Part shown: positions 12,901-23,950 of the stretch, piece by piece | How positions within the stretch are numbered: the stretch's first letter is position 1 | How the letters are laid out: each line of letters starts with the position of its first letter | NCBI GenBank assembly: GCA_035041965.1 | Contig: JAPYMA010001994.1 | Coordinates: forward strand, 48,863-112,862 | Length of the DNA stretch: 64,000 nucleotides | Direction: 5' to 3' | Origin: Anisakis pegreffii | Lineage: Eukaryota > Nematoda > Chromadorea > Rhabditida > Anisakidae | Made by a program: the position numbers and the translations under genes | The notes under the pieces: model-generated | What the model was told of the DNA's origin: nothing | The model's database searches: none | What the model saw: the letters and a program-made list of their open reading frames with translations, nothing else

Positions 12901-15900
12901 AACCATCCTATGATCCTCTTAACAAATTACTTTCAGCTACCGTTTAACCCAACAAAAGCGGTCATTCATTCATTCAACCACCCACCTGATCTTTCGACCG
13001 ATAACGCTAGATCACGACTATATTGTCACAGATTTTCGAACTTTTTTGGTGTTTAATGACTTAAGTAAACCTGTGGATTACTAGGTGTAGTTTTTCAGAC
13101 TTCACGCTAGCTGACTGGTCCATAAGCAGACTTTCAGGCTAATATATGGGTTCATTGTCACCGAGGTGATGGGTGCCTTCGAAAACGTTTTCATTACAAC
13201 AATCTTAACAAATTGCTCAACTTCAGCAATAAGCATTAGTAAAGCAATTATAATAGTACTAATAAATACCAGCAGATGGAATGTTATCGTTGTTAACGTT
13301 TTCATCTACGTGTTTGGTTAGTTTCATGGAAACGACCTGCATTGACGGCAGTGGTATCGATAAATCATCCAGACTTGATTCTATTTTTGGCTCATCGCTT
13401 TCATACGATTTGCCTTTGCTCTGTAATTATTTATTCAAGTTACTCATTATTGATTATTACTATCATGAAAACAATTATATTTCTACTGATTGTGAGCAAA
13501 TAAACCGTTCAGATCGTTCATACGAATTACTATCAAAAATTTTGCAAGGTAATTTCTGAGCAATTAATCACATTGTTAGAATTATATGCCTGTAACAAAT
13601 CAGCGAAATAATTGAGCAAAATATGTATCTGTTAAGAATACGACTGCCTAATGAGTTTGTTAAATGTTAGTACCTCGTCTTGTTCCATCTGGGAATGGTA
13701 ATTATGAGTTGCGAGATCGGGTTTCGATTCAAACGACCTGATATATTCTCCGTTCTCATTCAGCAACATGATCTCGGGTGCATTTTCATTATTGTTGTTA
13801 TTATTCTGATCATCGTTTCTATTGTTATAGTAATTATAATTATTGTCGTTATCGTTATCATCAGAAAAGAATGACTCGACTCTCTTTGCACTGTCTTCAC
13901 TTTCCTTCGGAACGCTCCATTTTTCGGAGCCAACTTTTGAGTCGGGCTGAAAATTTTCATACTTCAATTAAAATCGGTGGTTGCCACTGAAAGAAATTCC
14001 CATCTGCGGGAATTCGACAATATTTGGAAGAAATTTGTGGAAAGCACTTAATATTAATTGAATTTTTTGCATAATTCTTCCATAGTCATCTGATAACGTT
14101 TTTAAACTGAACGTTTGATCACAAGGGGTTAGATTTTATTCACTGATTAAGAAATTGAAGACATCATCTATTAAATCGACGAATTCCTCAATATCTTAAT
14201 CAGCAAATCAAAGAATTTCCTATGCTCAGTTCCAGATCAACTCTCCACTTCTCTTTTGATTTTTTACTCACTATCAGTGCAGTGATCTGAGTATCAGAAA
14301 AAAAGCGAAGGAATTGTGATTGGTCTATTCTGGATTAAAGTTAAGGAGGACTAGCGATTTGTCTTATGTTAGGACCAAAGGGTGTCACGCAATGCATGAG
14401 CGTGAAAATCGCTGGTACAGATAGCTGATTGATTTTGATAGTATCGAATTTTGATACAAATTGAAACCATAATAGCAATGATAATAGCTATATTAATAGA
14501 AACAAACCGGATTATGAGTTGTTTTGCTGGGTGATCGACGAACATTATTATCAACAGTAAATGAGTTCTTGATGGCTTTCGATGAATAAATCTTGGCTGG
14601 TTTATGCACTTCCATTGGAGGCAGCATTGCTGCACCAAGAATTGAGCTTATCTTATCGTAATCGCTGCTATCCGTAACAACATTCTTATCACTGTCATCA
14701 TCGTTCTTATCAGCATCGAACCTATTCACCTTTTGTTTAGTAGCTGATAATTTCATATTGAATTTGCCCACTTTCTGCTCATTTGAATGAGAACTCGAAT
14801 CAGATAATCCGATCTGTTCACGATTAGAGTCTAGATCCGATGTGTCTTCATTGGAATGTGAAGATGAATGGGCGTTTCGCGTTGAATCTGGGATATTCGC
14901 CTGAAATTCATGTACATGTCTATTGTATATAAACGCAAAATCATTATCGGTATTGATATCGAATTGATCATTATGGTTCCATATGAATGATCTATATTGA
15001 TGCTAATAACATCATGATCGCATAGTTTTGACCGTTATGAAGTAATGCTCAAAGAATTAGTTGATGAGGGAATTCCGATTGTTGAAATAATGAAATTTCA
15101 TAGCGGTCGGATTCCTACCGACATTGAATTTCGCTCGGATGCCATCACTACTGACAGCTGAGTTAATGAACAATAAATAAACAATAATAACAATAATAAG
15201 ATTAACAATAATGATAATTAAATGAGTAATTATCAATCGATTACAAACCTCTCGAATCATGTGATATGGCGATTTATTCACTTTAAACAACGTTGACTTG
15301 TCATTCGCGGATTCTCTCAACTTCATTTTCGATGCACTTTTCAGTGATTGCTTATTATCATCATTGTTGTCATAATCACGATTATTATGCTTATTATTAT
15401 GATCAAATTCATCTTTGTTATTATATTTATCAGCGTTTTTATTACGATATCTATTGTTGACGTTCAGATTATCAACCAGATTGAATGAGTGAATAATTTT
15501 AAGCGATTCTGGAGAGGTGTTTCGTTGTTGCTGTCGCTGTTGTTGGTTATCCCTTTCAGAAGAAGTCCAAAAAATATCTTTGTCTTCATCACTTTTGCCT
15601 CTTTCCATTTCTTGTTTCAATTCGTGTTCATCTTCAAAATCACCTCTTTGAGTATTAGCAATAGAATAAAATTGATAAGATTTAGAAATTCCTTCAAAAT
15701 TGATTCATATTTATATTCGTAGTCAAAAGCTTCATTATTCCCGATCAAAATGATTTAAATTTCAGGCTTATTCGAGCCGTCTGCGTGAAAATCATTCAGC
15801 AGTATGGCAGAGTACCTATACACCTCTAAGCTTGCCACATCAACATTCGAAGAGAGAATTTCATGACAGACAGTATAAAAATTATAGATTACAGTACGGA

Positions 15901-16916
15901 TTTGCGCTCATAGTCAGATAGTTGAGTATGAATTTGGTTGGTGGATATGGATATGAATATGAATTCCCTATGGCATTATCGCTCGTCTCATGGAAAGTAG
16001 GACATCAGTGACGGATGAAAGTAAACTGATATTATTGGTTTAGAGAGGACTTGTGATCATTTGTATAGCAATTGCTGATCATATCGAGTGAGTGATCAAT
16101 AAAGTGATCGAAATAAACGGCAATTTTTGATTGCTGAAAGAAGGAAAAGTAAATCCAAACCAGATTGAGGTGATTTTGTGGTGGAGTATGAATTCGGTTT
16201 GCTGGTAGCGTAGTTAATTGATAGAGTTGTTCGAACCAATTTATTGTCAATATGAGCGACAACTTCTTCTGATTTGTATTCTTTGCTGTTTATATCGGTT
16301 TCATTCTTATCATTTCTACTGCTCTCAGTAGTGGTTTCATAGTCATTATTATCAGCAGTGTTAATGCTTTCAGAATATTCGGTGTCATCATTATCGTTAC
16401 TGTCATCGTCATTACTGCGATCAGTTGATGGCAGAATAAATTGGGGTGAATGTGTCACGTCATCTTTAATATTATCAGTTTAAGATTATTATCATGGACT
16501 TTGCTTGCTTTTGGGTGAATGAGGTTACAATAAATAAATGAAACGTTTGAGATCATTATCATAAAGATTGCTAAGTTATAAAGTTTTAAGACTATTATCA
16601 TAAAGCAGTCAATCAATGAGAAGTAATGTGAAGTAATGTGAATGAAGTAATGAAGTAATTTGTTAAGAATGAAGTAATGTGAATAATTTGGTAGTAATAC
16701 CATATGACAATGATAATATTAGTGATGGCAATAATACTAATGATAATAATGATAACAATGATAAATAACAGTAACAAATGACAAACCAAGACATTGTTTA
16801 TCGCTGACTTTGAAATAGATACTTTTACGTGAAAGTATGACATTTTGTGACTTATGTCCTGAATAGTAATGGCATATGTGTTGGTATCTATCATAGACTA
16901 TCACTCGACATCGTGA
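9976..16916 (-). CDS. PAN/apple-domain extracellular protein with long Asn/Asp-rich centre
   Basis: Exons on the minus strand whose phases agree: 16916-16787, 16463-16161, 15691-15249, 14900-14508, 13946-13674, 13420-13270, 12401-12274, 12194-12038, 11709-11549 and 11453-11300; a plausible last exon is 10118-9976, ending in TAA. The first exon carries the tail of one PAN module (CRVIVYDRYQHICHYYSG to QC). Exons 2-6 encode about 520 residues rich in Ser, Asn, Asp and Lys with no domain. Exons 7-10 encode two more PAN modules with regular cysteines (CKQKC and ECPAVTYHEMEHEC; then CIELC, YCK and GRCLL). PAN modules bind protein or sugar and are common in nematode matrix proteins; no ZP domain or membrane anchor was found. 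The signal peptide should lie upstream of 16916 and was not located. The C-terminal end is uncertain. If the 13270 donor is not used, a TAG at 13259-13261 would end the protein before the later PAN modules. Confidence 0.75.
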
Positions 16917-18872
16917 CTTCAATGATTATATCATTAGTATTATCAATATGAATTGTATTCATTCATCTTATTAAATCAGTTGATGCTTAAGTGGAACTGT
17001 CGGGCTATTATTGTGTTTCTGTTTTCAGTATTTCTATCAGAGAGATTTGCCTCTTATAATTTGATATAACAATAATGACTGATAAGCCTTTATCAGATCT
17101 ACTCGAGCAGATTGTTTACATTCAAGCTGACGAGCGATTTGAAGAGAGTAAAGAAATGAGATGCTTATGATATTTTTAATGTAGTACAAGTTATAATGCG
17201 AATTAATAGCTTGAAACTGAACTATGCATTAAATATTTTAAAATGAATCAACTGCTATTAGTTGAACATTCATTGTTATGTTTCACAATCCTGAGAGTAT
17301 CCTCAATATTCAATGGAATTTCCTGTTTATAAATTATTTATAATTTATTCAACGTCTGACAATGAATAATCTGACGCAGCTGCACTCGTTATTCTCTGCT
17401 CTTGACTTATATCACTAATTGCTCGTTTTATAACCAACCACATGATTTATCTCTAGCTCTCGTATATTCTCACACTCTATCACCCGATAAAAATGATTAG
17501 ACCAAAGTAAAACAAACAGATGATAAAGCGCAGAAGAGAAGGCATTGATCCGACTCCGTCATTCTCCATTCACTGTGGTACGGTTGTGTGTCGATGAGAC
17601 TTTGTCCTATCACCCTCTCGAAACACGGTTTCAATGCTGAAGTTCACTTACTTTTCGTTTTATCAACTTAATCCTAGATATTATGTATATTAATATATTA
17701 TTTGTGAACATATTGCTATCATTTTTTAAAATATTGAATATTTGTTCATCGACAAATGTAAATGATCGATTGATTGATAAATGTGACATTTAGTGACAAA
17801 TAAAAACTCTCTTTACATTTGCATTTGGTATTAATTTACTATTTTGGTTACTATCCTTAGCTGACTGTCAATTCAATGAATTGAACGAAATGATTCCGTC
17901 GAAATTTTGTTTACTTCGACCATTTGATTCATTTCGTTGAACGTGCGATTATTTTCGTATATATTGTCAATCAGATGTTGATTGATAAGCCTTTTGAAAG
18001 GAACAGAGAACACAGTGCAAATTCCAGTATTCGTTTTTGCATTTTGGAAACATCGTTAAAAACCGAAAAAATTAAACGTTAGAGAACCCGAATCTATAGC
18101 AACTTAAATTAATTTAGTGAATGTCGTAACATTAAAAAATTCGCTGTTTCATTTCATTTGCTTCTTTGCGTCATCATTTTAAACAATTGAGATATCAGAG
18201 CATAGAAAATGGAGTATAATTTTCATTAGAAGAACACAAACATACCTTCGATATTATTGTAGTAATGCGGTTGGCGACAGTTGACAACAATACAGCTTAT
18301 AGCAGTGAATAATAATAATTTTAATAGTAGGTACTTAATATTGTACATTATAAATTAGTAATTTTGAATAATTGTTTGATATGAATGATAGCAGATATTG
18401 ATATCCTTATATCTAACAATACTGAAATGCAATCGAGTGAAGTGCTGTAAACTGAGATGAATCGAATTCTATCGAATTTAGTTGAATTCAATTGAATTGT
18501 TCTAGATATTCTTTTTATTAATGAGATGTTTTAATAGGAAATCGGTTTGTAGATAGGTCAGTTGCATTGATAATGGCGATATGATGACCTAATTTGGCAA
18601 ACTGTATCTTAATTTGGTGTTATTTTATTTTATTGATCCTTTTAATCATTAACATTTTTTTGACCACTTCATTAAATTATTCATTTATTCAGTCTGCAAT
18701 TAAATTCCTTACGATTAAATATAAAATCAATTTCTACTCTCTCTTCTCTTTTAATTGACCGTTAAGAACGGGAGAACAATTATGAGTAGTACATTCTTCT
18801 GTGTTTCATTAGTATCTTCGTATCTTCCTTTTCACACATGAGGAAACTAACAACATTAACTGCAGTTAGGAA
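16917..18872. other. Region upstream of the PAN gene exons
   Basis: The 5' exon or exons of the PAN-domain gene are expected here, but no exon with a signal peptide and matching phase could be identified. The sequence is AT-rich and otherwise featureless. Confidence 0.35.
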
Positions 18873-19142
18873 CTATTCTAATTTCATTATATGTTCACTT
18901 GGTGGACACAGTAGTAGACGGGCTACCTTCCTGTATTCTCCATTGATTTCCAAAGAGAGCAACTTGAGATAAACCTCAAAACTAATACACTTCAATTGAT
19001 CGCGACACGAGACATCCAACGGATCATTCTGAATTCTTTTTATTTCATCACCCATAATCTTAACTGAATATGTGTGAATTCCCATGTATTCAAATGTTTT
19101 AAGAACAAGCATTTCGAAAGATTTTATTTTTGAAACAACCAT
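18873..19142 (-). CDS. Unrecognised open frame (about 89 codons), probable exon
   Basis: The minus-strand frame contains two cysteines in SCRDQLKCISFEVYLK and ends HIMKLE followed by a TAG stop. Codon use is protein-like, unlike nearby frames. An internal ACATATTCAG followed by TTAAG could be an acceptor, in which case the exon starts near 19062. It lies about 740 bp beyond the TMEM53 homologue's stop on the same strand, so it may be a separate small gene, a 3' exon of an unseen gene, or the 5' part of the PAN gene. No family is recognised. Confidence 0.35.
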   Translation of the reverse strand: MVVSKIKSFEMLVLKTFEYMGIHTYSVKIMGDEIKRIQNDPLDVSCRDQLKCISFEVYLKLLSLEINGEYRKVARLLLCPPSEHIMKLE

Positions 19143-19882
19143 TAAATTACATCATAAAATGGAGAGAGTATCGAATAAAATTATGTCATAATTGGAAACA
19201 ATATAAATTAAGAAAGGAAACAAGATCATTTGAGTAATTAAGAGAATATTATGGATATATATTAGAGATAGACGATTATCATTTCGTATATAATAAGCAG
19301 AATGTTCATCATTACTGTCATTACGAAAAACTTTCGAATCAAGTTGATAATGACAGATAACAGGATTCATATATATGACCCATAATTGAGATACATTGAC
19401 CAATAGCAGTCACAAGTCATCCTCTAATAAGTACTATAGCATGCGATTTATTATGCAACGCATAATGAGATTAACGGTATCAGAATGCAGTTAAATATAC
19501 TCATTTACAAATAAACACGTATAACAACGAAACGAATAAATATAAACCCAGCTGATTAGATTAATATCAACAGAACAGAAGCATATGCTAGCTGCAACAG
19601 TAATAATAATGCTCTGTGTTACTGAGCTTATACATATATTTATACCGATAATACGTTAACAACACATAAATAAATAATTTTTGTGAATGTTCACCGGAGC
19701 TGATCATAAAAATCAGACTGGAATGACAACGGAAAAAATAGCGAAAAAATGAAATGAAATGCTAAACTGAATATCAGATCAATGAAGATGAAGGAAATAA
19801 ATTAGACGGAAAAATTATGCTAATTGTGAATAAATATTAGAGCAATTTGGTGAAAATCGAATGAAATGCGCAGAGTTAAGAA

Positions 19883-21285
19883 TTAAGAGTTTAGCGAAGT
19901 GATAAAGTTTAGACAAGCTTGTTCATAGTCACTTGGATGCAGACGATAGTGTTGACAGTGCGGTGAATTGACGAAACATGTTTTTGAGATGTTGAAATTA
20001 CGATTCTCTTTTTGTTTATTGATGAACGATTCGATGGATTTCGACGAGCAGATGGCATCTGAATGAGAGTAGAGAAACAGTTGATGGGGTGGCAGCTCAG
20101 TGAACGACAGCATTCGATAGAATGCGAAATTACGCTCGTAGACGTCCGCCTCGAACTGTGACCTGAGCCAGATTAGTGATCGATGTAGTGATAGACCTGC
20201 GGCCAGAACGCATCGATACGTGTCTCGAAGCGTCGATGAGTACTTGCCCGTTGGTAATGTGGCTATCGAGATCGCTGTCGCACTTTGCCATGGACTCACA
20301 TTCGCAGGTGCGCTGAATCATTCTGCATCAATAATGTGTTTATTATTATTTATCATTATCAATATTGCTGGAGTGTTTCCTCAATGTCAGCCCAAAATGA
20401 GACTCTAACCTGCCCCTTTTTCGCCTCTATCTCATGATTCATTCATTTATATCGCCACTATCCCTTCCCACCCGTTATTCTCGCCGCATCTTACTTTATA
20501 ACTAAGTTCATGTCTTCATCATACACCCACACATATAGAACTTACAATGGGCTTATTATTATTTCGTTTTGCTTCCTGTATTTTAGACAACGACTGCAAA
20601 TAAGTTGTAAGTTCAAAACGAGCAAATAATAAAAACACCAACCTATCGTAAATGATCCCCTTAATCTTTGCCTTAAACAAATCCGCATCAGCCAAATTTT
20701 CGATCAAATCCCACAGCGCACAAAACACTGAACATCCGTTCATACTGAACACATGAAAGACGATAAATGACGATTTGCACGACTCCAAAACATTCTCATA
20801 GATTTCCAGTGCGAACGCTCGATAGGACGAGAACGATCGAACCTTTTGTATGTCGGCAGTGAATCGAACTGTCGAGTATCTGAAGCAACATCATATTCCA
20901 CATGCATGAACGCGAATCAAAGAAGATACACTCAATTCAACAGAATCATTCAAACTAAATGATTGTAATAAATAAACGCTCTGTAATCTCATCGCATGGA
21001 TAGAGCAAATTTCAACGGAACCCTCAAATCATCATTAAAAAACCGAATCAAATCCGAGCAACACACAGCAACAAATGAAACTCACCCGGCCCTTTCGTAG
21101 ATTTGTGAATATTTCATCAAATATCGATCATTACAACCAGCCCATCCGAACAGAAGCACTAATCCAGAATCTGGATTTTCATTCAGCGTCACACAAATAT
21201 CTCCGCATTGACAACAATTATTGGTTGTTTGATTATTGTTATTATCGTTAAAATTATCCACACCACTCTGATTTTCACCACCCAT
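19883..21285 (-). CDS. tmem53: TMEM53-like protein (DUF829, alpha/beta-hydrolase fold), complete
   Basis: Three exons join in phase: 21285-21086, 20879-20643 and 20312-19883, giving 288 residues (human TMEM53 has 277). The start ATG at 21285 is followed by an Asn-rich leader, then the family's first strand and loop, LLFGWAGCNDRYLMKYS. Exon 2 carries FHVFSMNGCSVF, which corresponds to the nucleophile-elbow region of the family. Exon 3 has YDSAPA across its junction, then QLFLYSHSDAIC and SPHCQHYRLHPSDY near the C terminus, matching the conserved end of DUF829 proteins. Family members sit at the nuclear envelope/ER membrane; the catalytic activity is unproven. Donors are GTGAGT and GTTGGT, and both acceptors end TTCAG. 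Every diagnostic block is present, so the gene looks intact. Confidence 0.93.
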
Positions 21286-21317
21286 CGTTTTCAGCAGCTA
21301 TTTATTCGATCCAACTG

Positions 21318-21518
21318 ATGGCAAATGAACGAATAAATATCTTAAACGAACAGCACAATGCGATTAACTTCATTTCACAACATCAATTCAAGATCATCGT
21401 AAACGTCAAAAAATTATATTTACGCGCCGACATCGATCCCGTTTTATCCGCGGAACAAATACAAATTTTGAAAAACGAATTCCCAACGAATTCATGTCTC
21501 CGTCGACCAAACAACTGA
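21318..21518 (+). CDS. Small divergent open frame, 66 residues
   Basis: An ATG at 21318 opens 66 codons with balanced codon use, beginning MANERINILNEQHNAINF and ending SCLRRPNN before TGA. It is divergent from the TMEM53 homologue with only 32 bp between the two start codons, so the pair would share a promoter. No signal peptide, membrane segment or known domain is visible. It may be an intact small gene or the first exon of a longer one. The downstream plus-strand frames at 22.5-23.2 kb look like insertion sequence and are probably unrelated. Confidence 0.4.
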   Translation: MANERINILNEQHNAINFISQHQFKIIVNVKKLYLRADIDPVLSAEQIQILKNEFPTNSCLRRPNN

Positions 21519-21945
21519 AGAAAGAGCAAATCAAGGACACGTATCATATTCAGTGATCAATCAGTGAAACGAAACTGGTTTATCAACGAAATAATACCGA
21601 TAATAAAGGTCTGTACTGCAGATATCTAAGAATGATTAAATGAATGCAAGAATGGACTTATGTATATGTCAATGTTAACATTTAACATTCACTCTCATTT
21701 CATAACCTTTACAGTCATCAATTAAGGCAAAACATATAACAATATGCTGCTTGTGTTTTCATTCAACAGAATGTTGTAGTTCGTGTGTTAAGACATATTT
21801 CTAAAGATAATCACTAGGGGAATTCCCTCTGTGCATTAACCTCTTTCATTCAGCAGTATTAATCGCCACGAGTTCGAGCCAACATCGAATCCGTTCAACA
21901 CTATAGAAAGAAGTAATTCCTATATTATCTGGATTGGCTAGGCTA

Positions 21946-22360
21946 TCAAACGTTCTGAACGTTGCTGGCCACAATGCGTTTGCAATTCGTTCTTGACCTT
22001 GCCTTCCTCTGCGCAATGATAATATCGTCCTCCCATCTTCTCGGAAGTCTCCCGAGTGGTCTATTTATTCCTCCTGGATACCACCACTCTGCAACTGCCC
22101 CAGTGCATCTGTCATCGTTTATTCTTGCTGTGACCAACTGAACTTAGCTTCTTCCTCTTCCTGTACTCTACAAGCACGAGCACGTCTCCCAAGCTACTCC
22201 TTCGACGAATCCCGTCGTATCGGACTCCTTCGACGAATCAACGATAGATATATTTCCAACAAGCATCTCTCGATCGCTTTTTGCGTTATTACTAATCGTT
22301 GTTCTTCGCTCCTTGCTGCTGCGTCTCATATTTCATCCGCATCCAAATGCAGATAAGACG
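21946..22360 (-). mobile_element. Decayed RTE-type LINE, 3' end of the reverse-transcriptase ORF
   Basis: Read on the minus strand with frameshifts and stops, the DNA gives, in order, VITQKAIERCLLEI (about 22298-22250), a GC-rich linker, and RPLGRLPRRWEDD (about 22075-22028). This order is the signature of the C-terminal part of RTE-clade non-LTR retrotransposon proteins, just after the reverse-transcriptase domain. Several stops show it is dead. The upstream part of the same element appears to resume at 23584, so the copy was split by an insertion. Confidence 0.7.
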
Positions 22361-23583
22361 ATACAATCAAGGAGGTGGGTTGAGATTCAAGGGTTGAGAG
22401 ATTCATTTATTTATTTTCCCTTTGGGCACATCCTCTATCCCAGTGGTCGCCACGCTCGGATGCTTCATTATCTTCTTCGATGGTCAGGAAGGCCGTCATT
22501 ACCCTCCGTATCCGTTACAATGATTTACAATTTCCACGCATAACGTCACAAAAAGTCAGAAACCGGTCCTCAAACTACTCAGTGATATGGAAGCAAAAAA
22601 TTTCTACAATAAAACAAGTACTTCTAGAAAAGTGCAGAAACGATATGAATCTCATCAATTTACAACGAAAAGCAGTCAAAAACACATTCGTTAGCGATGA
22701 AAAAAAAGATGGAATATATCAACAGGTTCATTTATACATGAAAACAGAGCAGGCGATGTAAATTTGTGAAATTATCTTCGTGACGAACGGAAAAACAATC
22801 GTTCCACTGAAGTGATAGTCGAGGAATAAGTAAAAATTCATCATTCAGTGAAAATAAATCCGAAAAATCGGGGGTTTTCAAATACAACAAGTGCCTAAAG
22901 TGTCAAGCAAAAATCCCATTGCACAGAGTAATTAGAAAAACTCTTCAATGCAATCGAATAGTAATAATCGATGAGAACGGGAATTCAAAAGAATACCAGT
23001 TTATCTCGCACCAAATCAATGATCTCTTCTGTCGTATCAAAGAACTCAATCAATTCATTGTGCTCATGAAAGACGATGGCAGCCAACACATTGAAGAATT
23101 TACGAGATACTTGCGACTGCTTCAAAATGACTTTCGTTCAGGCCTAGGCGAACTAAAGACACCCAAAAAAATATGAGAAAGAAGAGTGTTATCTTCAGCC
23201 AACTGCGTTTAGACGTCCGAGTGGAAAAAACACCATCACAATGGCATTTCATCATAACAGAAGAACTCCACCAAATAATAGTTTCTCTCAATAAATCCTC
23301 TCTGCTCAAGACGGATGACATCAGCCAATATTTTAAAAAACTTACGAAATACTTCTGACTACTTTAAAGTGACTTTGTTTAGGCCCAGAGCAGCTAAAGA
23401 TCCTCCTCAGACAATAGGAGAAAAAGGCGTTGCTCAGAGTGAACTGCGTAAACAAATACCCAAGGGAAAAAGCATCATCACAATAACGTTCCATCATAAC
23501 ATAAAAACTGCACAAATACTAATCTCCTGACGTCCTCCTTTACCCTCTGACACCCACAAATTACCCAAAATGGGTAATTTCTA
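22361..23583. mobile_element. Insertion interrupting the LINE, with a CxxC-containing plus-strand frame
   Basis: The two LINE fragments are collinear on the minus strand and lack only a short stretch between them, so this 1.2-kb block looks inserted. Its composition and strand preference differ. The plus strand has open frames at 22480-22761 and about 22873-23176; the second includes KCLKCQAKI and a later cysteine (TLQCNRIVIID), a pattern reminiscent of the zinc-binding N-terminal segment of some nematode transposase-like or FLYWCH-type proteins. It ends with a diverged tandem duplication. No terminal inverted repeats were recognised, so the type of element is open. Confidence 0.4.
23090..23530. 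repeat. Diverged tandem duplication, two units of about 210-220 bp
   Basis: Unit 1 (about 23090-23290) and unit 2 (about 23326-23530) align along their length with many substitutions and small indels. Shared landmarks include TTACGAGATACTT versus TTACGAAATACTT, the AAAAAA-rich centre, and CACCATCACAATGGCATTTC versus CATCATCACAATAACGTTCC. Both carry stops, so only the DNA duplication is certain. Confidence 0.65.
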
Positions 23584-23950
23584 CCCCTATAAAGACCCCT
23601 GCTCTATCGAACTGAACGCGTTCCATCCAGATCTTATGCTTCATCCAATTATCGCTTTCATATCTCGCCTGATATTCACCTCGAGTTTACGCTTCTTCGA
23701 CTTCCTCATCAACCACCCTTATTCGGCTTGATGCAGTGCTCCCTGATCGTATGAATTTTATTCTCTTGAGGTTTATTCCTAAGCCACCGTTTCACTTCGA
23801 ATAGTGAGTTTTTCCAGCACGACCCGTATTTCATTTATGGTTTCCGTGATGGACTCGGTTGCCCCAAATCAAGGATCGTTCAGAATCTCGTCCTTGATAT
23901 CAAAAGCATCGTCTCATTTGACCTCTCGAAAACTATTTCCACAAAAGCCG
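23584..23950 (-). mobile_element. Decayed RTE-type LINE, reverse-transcriptase fragment
   Basis: In frames broken by stops, the minus strand gives a stretch corresponding to the end of the reverse-transcriptase domain (RWLRNKPQENKIHTI), followed by LEVNIRRDMKAIIG and RSGWNAFSSIEQG (about 23690-23600). The last two resemble the 'YLG.E... RI.AGW.AFNS' region that follows the catalytic core in RTE elements. It is collinear with the fragment at 21946-22360 and is presumably the same dead copy. Confidence 0.55.

Noticed and set aside
13102..13305. Minus-strand frame with a signal-peptide-like start
   Set aside because: It is a shifted reading of the PAN gene exon ending at 13270 and its intron; the adjoining exon phases support the other frame.
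20130..20321. 63-codon minus-strand frame
   Set aside because: Out-of-frame shadow of TMEM53 exon 3.
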